A stretch of DNA of 64,000 bases from positions 226,501-290,500 of the forward strand of contig JACEVL010000418.1 in assembly GCA_020284085.1 (NCBI GenBank). Direction: 5' to 3'. Under the pieces are notes generated by a model, which saw only the letters and a list, made by a program, of their open reading frames with translations, made no database searches and was not told the origin of the DNA. Origin of the DNA: Aporrectodea caliginosa (taxonomy: Eukaryota; Annelida; Clitellata; Crassiclitellata; Lumbricidae). Position 1 is the stretch's first letter. Each line of letters begins with the position of its first letter. The translations under genes and the position numbers were made by a program. Of this stretch, positions 58,247-64,000 are shown in pieces.

Positions 58247-58574
58247 CAATTGCTTAAGCTGTACGTCTCTCATCAAACGTCGGTGCATTCATTGCAACAT
58301 TTGGATCCTGAATTTCCGTTGGTTGGCCAAATGTCAGACCGCATTCGTAGGTCGAAGAACTACTGTAAGTGGTCGTAAATGTAAATGATGAAATGAAGGT
58401 ATATGGGTCATTGTTGGTTCTTTGAGGCGTCTCAGATTGTATGGGGACTGCCATCAACATACAGTGTGAAAATAGCAGCGATCGGATCGTAAGTACTATC
58501 AGCATAAATGGCACTGCACGTCACCTGAATGGTGGTTGCGTCAGGAAGCACTCTCGAGCAAGTTGGACCGCTCC
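58247..58574 (-). pseudogene. Broken Ig type B exon
   Basis: The acceptor TGTGTTTCAG lies before 58574 and the donor ATTG/GTGAGT after 58247. The start reads SGPTCSRVLPDATTIQVTCS and AIYADSTYDPIAAIFTLYVDG, clearly type B (SGP, B-strand Cys, YADS). The frame hits TGA near 58430 and resumes one frame over with QSETPQRTNNDPYTF, TYECGLTFGQPTEIQDP and MNAPTFDERR. A TAA follows just before the donor. The length of 328 nt is not a multiple of three, and the C-strand Trp is replaced by Leu. Probably a decayed paralogue; a sequencing error could explain the frameshift but not the second stop. Confidence 0.75.
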
Positions 58575-59183
58575 CTGAAACACAGCGTCAAAACCAAACA
58601 CTTGGATGGAGGTCTGAGGTTTGCCGAAATTAACTGATCAATATTTGATGTTTCTAATGAAAGTCATGCAAAATAGTAATTGTTTGATCATTTGAACTTT
58701 ATCATCGCTTAATAAGAGGTTCTCATGGAAGTAGCCGTTCTTTATTACAGTTCACAACTGATGTCATGAAGCATTACTGGCACGTTGCTAAAACTCACCA
58801 AAGATTAACGAGCGTTGAGATTCCATTAATTACTTTAACTTAATAAAACTGGGATTGATTGTGAAATGCAGATGGTTAAAGAGACTTCATAAATTATGAA
58901 GTGAACGATTCTAGCCATAAAGTGGTTGAAGCGCTGCGAATCTTATGATTAATAAATGTATTGGTGTTTCACGGCGACATATATTAATCTGATTTTAATA
59001 CTTTATGTTGTCTGAACGCAGACGTCTGATATGTCAACCAAACTAATACAGACAGTGACTAGACAGAGTCATACAAAGGGCTACTGCATAAATCGTAACC
59101 TACATATGTCTATAATTTATAATAGAACCATAGAAAGCTACGGCATAGCATTTCCTAAAGACTGAAGAGACAAACAGCGAAAT

Positions 59184-59300
59184 TTATAAGAGGTTCTGGT
59201 TAAAAAAATAACCAACGTTCTTCACTAATTTATTTGAAATGTGGTTAATGTGTTCGTTCCACGTTAAGTTCTGATCAACATTCCACTGAGAAAGAAACAG
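59184..59300 (-). mobile_element. Small LINE RT fragment
   Basis: The minus strand reads NVDQNLTWNEHINHISNKLV and KNVGYF, the segment after the RT catalytic site in many LINEs (DxNLTWxxHI). It sits just upstream of the plus-strand Ig exon. Confidence 0.6.
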
Positions 59301-59366
59301 CTTTGAGCGCTTTGAATAAACATAAACAGAAAATGGATTTCTATCTTTTGAACTTTCGTCTTTCAG

Positions 59367-59705
59367 GCAGCGGTCCTCAGTGTTCATGCATTTCCATTAA
59401 TTCAACCGCTTCCAATGTGTCGTGTAGCGTCACTTATGCTGACAGCAGTTCTTATCCGATCCAACCGATTGTAACCTGGAAACTCAATGGAACTTACTTA
59501 GCAAATTATACGCTTCAGAGGGAGAGGCTTGATCCCTACGTGTACTATGCAGAATCAACGATTGCAACCAACAGTGGCTCTCCTGAGAGCTACGAATGTG
59601 AACTGACTTTTGCTGATCCATCTGTTGTCAGTTCATCAGACATGTGGCCCACCAGGCGCCCACCAGTTTATGCGCCGGAGTTCAATGAATCTTGCTCGAT
59701 ATCAG
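59367..59705 (+). CDS. Ig type B exon, plus strand (Bp)
   Basis: This exon encodes a 113-residue Ig domain of the same type as B1-B4 but on the opposite strand. Acceptor CGTCTTTCAG before 59367, donor TCAG/GTGAGT after 59705, phase 1-1. Features: SGPQCSCISINS, B-strand SNVSCSVTYADSSSYPI, C-strand VTWKLNGTYL, F-strand YECELTFADP, then FNESCSISG. A seven-residue insertion with SDMWPTRRPPV lies between the F and G regions, and the usual QAQYIATNAPEF becomes VYAPEF. Sequons: NVS, NGT, NYT and NES. An ATG (59333) is in frame just upstream, but the splice acceptor is the better explanation. Confidence 0.8.
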
Positions 59706-59995
59706 GTGAGTCTGTATGACAGAATTTAAAAAATTTAGAAGGCGCCATAGAACCTTTTAACACGTTTCAGCACTAACAAATTATTTGTACGAAGCTATGA
59801 AAGCAGTGAAGGCGCATCACAGCTGTCTCTATTACAAACCACACTGCAATGCTAATTTTGAAATTATTAAACAGAGGTGATGAATGTACGTACAATGAAT
59901 GAATAAACGGAATAGAGTGGGTGCTAAATAAAGTCTTTACAGCAGAAATTTCACATGCGAAACAACATCAACTCAGCGTCAACAATTTCGATTCG

Positions 59996-60200
59996 TGTCC
60001 CTGTAGAATGCGCCCACAACGAAACCATTTACGAAACTAACTAAGGATCAGATAACAACAGAACCCCAACGACAATTCATCAGACAACTACAAGACTAGT
60101 ACTACTCAGCCACTACCATGACTTAGGTCTACTGCAACTCAACCACTCGCAACTACTCAGCCACTGATAATTAATTCACCAACAGCCACCGCCAAAGAAG
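59996..60200 (+). pseudogene. Decayed mucin-like exon
   Basis: After TTCGTGTCCCTGTAG at 59993-59996 the plus strand gives AA TGC GCC, then Thr/Pro-coding words (ACAACGAAACCA, ACTACTCAGCCACTACC, ACTCAACCACT, ACTACTCAGCCACTG). Small frame changes and stops break them. Position downstream of Bp and composition match the mucin exons of the main gene, which also begin with Cys. Probably non-functional. Confidence 0.45.
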
Positions 60201-61016
60201 AACATTTGCGGCGACACTTTCGGGGCAGGGCACATAAAGCGGGACAGTGTCCAATGATAGAGTGCAACATCTATCCATGTATGAGGGGTGACAATGGAAC
60301 AGAGATGACATTTTCTCCAATTGCTAAGTCTGCGCAATATTATGACTGCATGCTCTTCTGGCGTGTCATTCTTGATGGATTAAATTCAGAGTTTGCTCGG
60401 TAATTCATGTCCTAGTTTTACGTTAGTGGCATTATTTATGTATTTGTAACGCTTTTTGTGAGTGAGACGGTATTCGGATGTGTGATATCGAGGCATCCGT
60501 GACTCCTCCGATCGTAGGGTTTAGGTTACCAGTTTGACAGAGCCATGCTCCAATCGAAAATTCCAAGATAGTCCCTGCATTGGTGATAATTGTTCTCCTA
60601 ACGCTCTTTGATCAATTGCATACTGCTAAGAATGCTCTGAAAAGCTAAAGATGCTCCTCTCATGCAGACACGCAAGACTTCCTGTTCCTCCCATTCACAA
60701 TTTCTTCATCGCAGTAACTTCGTTTCTCACTTTCGAATTGCCCAAATAGTGCTCTACTCAGTTTTTGAACACACTCAAAATTATCTTCTCACTCTGGGGC
60801 ATTGATTTGATTCAGATGAAAATGATCATTAACAGGATATATATATATCTTCCAGTATTTAGACATGTGTAATCATTTACAAAAGGCTAATTGTTTTCGT
60901 ATACTTTGATACATTGCAATTGACAAACTATATTCGCATTAGTATGGTTGGAACTATTCCACCAGTCTTGATATTCGTATTTAGTCTTTGAAATTTCGCA
61001 TTTACGTTTTGTTAAG
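60201..61016. other. No recognised gene
   Basis: Intron of the plus-strand Ig locus if that gene is intact. A 65-codon ORF (60206-60403) has no recognisable domain. Confidence 0.4.
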
Positions 61017-61078
61017 GATGCGGTGAAACAACTGAACCACTACCCACCTCCAACTACAGCTGCAGCCTCCAGCAACAG
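61017..61078 (+). other. Possible short Thr/Pro exon
   Basis: TTTTGTTAAG/GA TGC GGT GAA ACA ACT GAA gives CGETTEPLPTSNYSCSLQQ before AACAG/GTGTGT. The start is like the mucin exon starts (Cys after a phase-1 acceptor), but 62 nt breaks the 1-1 phase rule, so it may be a relic. Confidence 0.25.
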
Positions 61079-61499
61079 GTGTGTAACCAATTATGACAAT
61101 AGACCTACAACCACCTGCTTCAAATTGCCAATTTATCCATGTAAAATAGTTGAGTCACAAATAGTTCAAAGCTGATTTGTTAATCGTTATATTTTCAGTT
61201 ATACTTAGTAGGGCATACCCGTTGATAATTATATTTGCATCTAGCAAATGTATATTTGCTACTGCTGCTATTTTTATACACCATGTACTGCATGTGAGAT
61301 GCATATAAAAGCTGCGTATTTAATTAGCTCTATCGGGAGGTTAAAGCAGAAGATCACCTCATCACCCAGCCACCACATAATATGGGCACCAAATTTAGAC
61401 TCAATTTTGAAAAATCCCTTAACCTATGGCTATAAAGTGTTAGTGACGTCATTTTTCCTACCCTCGGCATAATTATGAGGGCGGGTGGTCAATACTCTT

Positions 61500-61690
61500 C
61501 CTCTGGCCGCCTAGTCTCCCAAAGGCACTCTCCCGTGTCACTGTATTTATTATAGATGAGTTGTCTACGGGGCTCAAGTGGAGCCGAAATCTTGAAACAT
61601 TATGTCTGCCTTAGGAGATTTGAAACCTGCCACTCGATTGACAGTTCAGAGCGCTAACCACTAGACCAATGCGCACCCCTCCAGTTTAAA
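61500..61690 (-). mobile_element. tRNA-derived SINE
   Basis: The minus strand reads GGGGTGCGCATTGGTCTAGTGG (A box; core TGGTCTAGTGG), GTTAGCGCTCTGAAC, then GGCAGGTTTCAAATCTCC (B box). An unrelated body follows with GGCTCCACTTGAGCC. Mismatched stem positions and the trailing body argue against a true tRNA gene. Confidence 0.65.
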
Positions 61691-62001
61691 CTACGCTACA
61701 AAGTCCTGGGTTATGGCTCAGGCTTGTATAAGTGTCAGTTTATTATTAAAGATGCCTTAAAAGGTGAAAACATCCAACGAGGCTCATACGTAAGAAATTA
61801 ACGAAGATATATGTAAATCTCATGTGTACGCCTAGAATGAGCAATTGAGCATTGAGCATTATGTGTTTTTTGGCAGAATTTATCATTTCTATGAATCTAC
61901 TGCTCGTTCAATCTAACATTGGAACAACACTTCCGTATTTGTATAAACACTTTCTGCTGTTTCAAGATTTAATAACTCAATGCTTATTTTAAACTGTGCA
62001 G

Positions 62002-62076
62002 AGTGTAATTGTATATCGAGTACAGCCTGTCCCACAACAGACCGAAATTGTACGAAGACCAGCGAATGTCGTTCGG
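62002..62076 (+). CDS. Short Cys-rich exon, phase 1-1
   Basis: Acceptor AAACTGTGCAG before 62002, donor TCGG/GTAAGT after 62076. It encodes ECNCISSTACPTTDRNC, then TKTSECRS, with five cysteines in 25 residues (spacing C-x-C-x5-C-x6-C-x5-C). The 75-nt length and 1-1 phase fit the module rule of the Ig exons, and the donor is strong. Bp joined to it gives SIS-E-CNC without a stop. The fold is unknown; it may be a small disulfide knot or linker. It is too short to score by composition alone. Confidence 0.5.
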
Positions 62077-62148
62077 GTAAGTCTATATTCATCGAGTAAA
62101 TAGGGAACACTTTCTAGATTCGGCCAATAAGAATTATGACTGTACAGA

Positions 62149-62502
62149 AGTGCTTCCCAAAGTGGTGGTCCGCGGACCGGTGCCGGTCCGCAAGTCCTCA
62201 GTTGCCGGTCCGTAAAGTGAATCATGGAACTGGTTAAATTGTCTCGGAATCAAGAAATCACTAATATATTTTTAAAAGCCATTACAAAAAAGACTTATTA
62301 GGCTATCATTTAAAGGAATAGAGTCAATATAATTGGCTATACATGCATTTAAATCAATTTTGATACACTAGATCAAAAACGAAAATGAGAAATAATTAAT
62401 AAATTCGGCACCGGTCCTCCTGCAGTGTAAAAATTCTTGCCGGTCCGTGACACTGAAAGTTAATTTCTGCCGGTCCGTGACACTGAAAAGTTTGGGAAGC
62501 AC
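62149..62502. mobile_element. hAT-like MITE
   Basis: Ends AGTGCTTCCCAAA and (inward from the right) GTGCTTCCCAAAC; near-identical 8-bp flanks TGTACAGA and TGTACAAA. The interior holds repeated GCCGGTCCG(T/C)(G/A)A words. 354 bp. It lies between the Cys-rich exon and the terminal exon. Confidence 0.75.
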
Positions 62503-62596
62503 TGTACAAAAGTCTTAGTAGTTCACATGATGTAATCTCCGTTGTATTTCAGCATGCTGAGAATTAAATATCAAATTTTTTGGCTTTGTTTATCAG

Positions 62597-62936
62597 ATGG
62601 AACAAATTTGAGAACCTCTACGACGAATGTGTCGTGAAGGCTGAGTTGTATGCAAGATGCGACAACTGCTGTCCAGAGAACTTGATCTGTGGAGTTGTTG
62701 TCACTCTAAGGAACGACAGTCGTTGGTTGATACACGATCCTCTTTGCGATGATAACAAATGCGAGATGGTTGTCGTCAGAGCCTCATGTATGTCCAGCGG
62801 TTGGAAGTTGTTAAGCGAGAGAAAAATTATTATATCTGGAGTCGGTGATTACGTGCAAGTGGGAAACAGTGTTCAAATCGATCTGAATGTGAATGATTGC
62901 AGCAAATCATGTATAGGAATGATGAATCTGCCGTAG
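62597..62936 (+). CDS. Terminal Cys-rich domain exon, unrecognised
   Basis: The frame is open for 113 codons to a TAG at 62934-62936. The likely acceptor is TTTGTTTATCAG before 62597. It contains WNKFENLYDECVVKAELYAR, then CDNCCPENLICGVVVTLRND, HDPLCDDNKCEMVVV, RASCMSSGWKLLSE and, near the end, NDCSKSCIGMMNLP. Ten cysteines and alternating hydrophobic strands suggest a compact secreted beta domain. No membrane segment or GPI signal follows. The exon enters in phase 2, whereas the upstream exons leave in phase 1, so either an intermediate exon is missing or it belongs to another transcript. I do not recognise the domain. It is the only candidate C-terminus for this Ig family in the window. Confidence 0.55.
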
Positions 62937-63564
62937 CAATTGAGCCGGGCAAACAAACTTCACCTGTAGTGACGCCAGTGACTAATCTAGCTTAGTACCA
63001 TAATCTCTAATATCTGGTCGATAACATTTCCGAATGAAACTTTGTCTTTCTTTACATAATTATTCATGTAGGCCGACCAGATTCGCTACCTGACCAACAA
63101 TTAAGGACAATCGACAACAATATGAAATTCTTAAAGTTGCTCTATAAAAATTCAGAAACCAATAACGCAACAAAACGCTGTGATTTACGAACTGCTGAAT
63201 GTGAATGATTTAAAAAAAATTACGTGTAGGCTCCTAATTTAGTTTTCATGCTTTCTTTGACGCTGAATTACAAAGATGCAATCATCGAATTAGACTTTAA
63301 ATGGTTTTATTCTTAAGATCGATAACTATGAACTCAATCTTTGATATAACAAATGCCTGTCGATATGTGTACACAATCTGCGGTCTAGTGAGTGAAGTTT
63401 GTTAGTTGATAAATTATCCTGCATTCTATAATTTGGAGAAGTTCCATATTCTAGATGTCCATCTGTTAACTATTTCTGGAAACCCTGTGTAGGTCTAGAT
63501 GCAGTTTCTGAGCTTGAACTGTAGCAATGCAAAGTACAAGTAGGAACTAAGTAGGACATGTAGT
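62937..63564. other. 3' flank, no recognised gene
   Basis: No AATAAA was noticed close after the stop; weak AT-rich alternatives exist. Nothing else is seen. Confidence 0.4.
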
Positions 63565-64000
63565 TGTCAATCAGTATTGTATTCTATTGTATTTGTAAAT
63601 TTATATAGCGCCACTCACAGTGCTACACCAATCAGAGGCGCTCCCAGTGCGAAGAGACTCAGAGAAACTAAGGTTGTTTTAAGCATCGAATGGATGCGGG
63701 GAGGCCCTGGCTTGGAGCAATGAGCGAGTTGTAGAAGAAAGTTGGCTCCAAAGAGCGAGGCCAATAAAAGCAAAAACACGAGAAAGGGTAATGACCCCCT
63801 AGTCCTCGCCCGCTGGGACAAAGAGTTTCAAGTCGGTCAAGCAAAGCGCAAAGTGTCGAAAATTGCAATGTAGAATTTTAATAAGTTGATGGTCGGCAAG
63901 CGGATTCGATCGCAGAGGAATGTAGGGGCTTAACCAGAAGAGGATCGGTAGATAAGTACAAGGACCTTAGGCTGAATACGAGCCGAAAGGAATAGCCAGT
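63565..64000 (-). mobile_element. CR1-like LINE 3' end, runs off window
   Basis: On the plus strand the tail is TATTGTATTCTATTGTATTT, AATTTATATAGCGCCACTCA and ATCAGAGGCGCTCCCAGTGC. The minus-strand coding end has TRGSLPFLVF, then (next frame) FIGLALWSQL-like and LRTGSASDWC-like words. The element enters from the right edge. One frame change is seen in the last 250 bp. Confidence 0.75.

Noticed and set aside
59333..59366. ATG in frame with the Bp exon as a translation start
   Set aside because: The 11 codons include a polypyrimidine acceptor ending in TTTCAG at the exact family border, so it is intron sequence.
61600..61690. tRNA-like sequence on the minus strand
   Set aside because: Arms are mismatched and it continues into a SINE body.

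Overview
This window is animal nuclear DNA. It is AT-rich and intron-bearing, and full of microsatellites, fragments of non-LTR retrotransposons (LINEs), tRNA-derived SINEs and DNA transposons. No bacterial operon, CRISPR array or complete tRNA/rRNA gene is visible. The repeat style (TATAGCGCC-type LINE tails, frequent GTAGGCCTAC words, long TTA arrays) and the Ig content suggest a marine invertebrate, perhaps an echinoderm or another non-vertebrate deuterostome. That assignment is an impression, not a demonstration.

The main content is a minus-strand gene for a modular secreted immunoglobulin/mucin-like protein. Thirteen internal exons lie between 7,088 and 23,877, and a signal-peptide exon lies at 34,284-34,362. 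In transcript order the exons are signal peptide, then four times [Ig type A - Ig type B - Ser/Thr/Pro-rich mucin-like], then one more Ig type A. Every internal exon begins and ends in phase 1, so any subset joins in frame. The joined exons give at least 1,572 codons without a stop, and a donor site at the last exon shows that the gene continues to the left. Three of the units are recent ~3.4 kb tandem segmental duplications with nearly identical introns and exons.

A second, smaller Ig locus lies at the right end (58.2-62.9 kb). It has a broken type B exon on the minus strand, an intact divergent type B exon on the plus strand, decayed mucin-like sequence, a short Cys-rich phase 1-1 exon, and a terminal Cys-rich exon of a domain I do not recognise.

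The rest is mobile DNA. There is a piggyBac element with TTAA target duplications (29.1-31.1 kb). Four elements look hAT-like, with full or partial 8-bp target duplications (4.9-5.9, 47.0-49.3, 56.1-57.5 and 62.1-62.5 kb). A TIR element at 25.3-26.3 kb carries part of an uncharacterised protein family whose fragments recur elsewhere in the window. A foldback MITE lies at 7.8-8.7 kb. At least a dozen LINE fragments are present, mostly 3' ends, along with several SINEs. The first hAT-like insertion splits a LINE reading frame that becomes continuous again if the element is removed.

I propose that the modular, phase-1, tandemly duplicated Ig-Ig-mucin locus is the biologically novel part. It has the build of a diversifying surface or secreted recognition protein, comparable in concept, but not in domain content, to VCBPs or FREPs. 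This is inference from architecture only.
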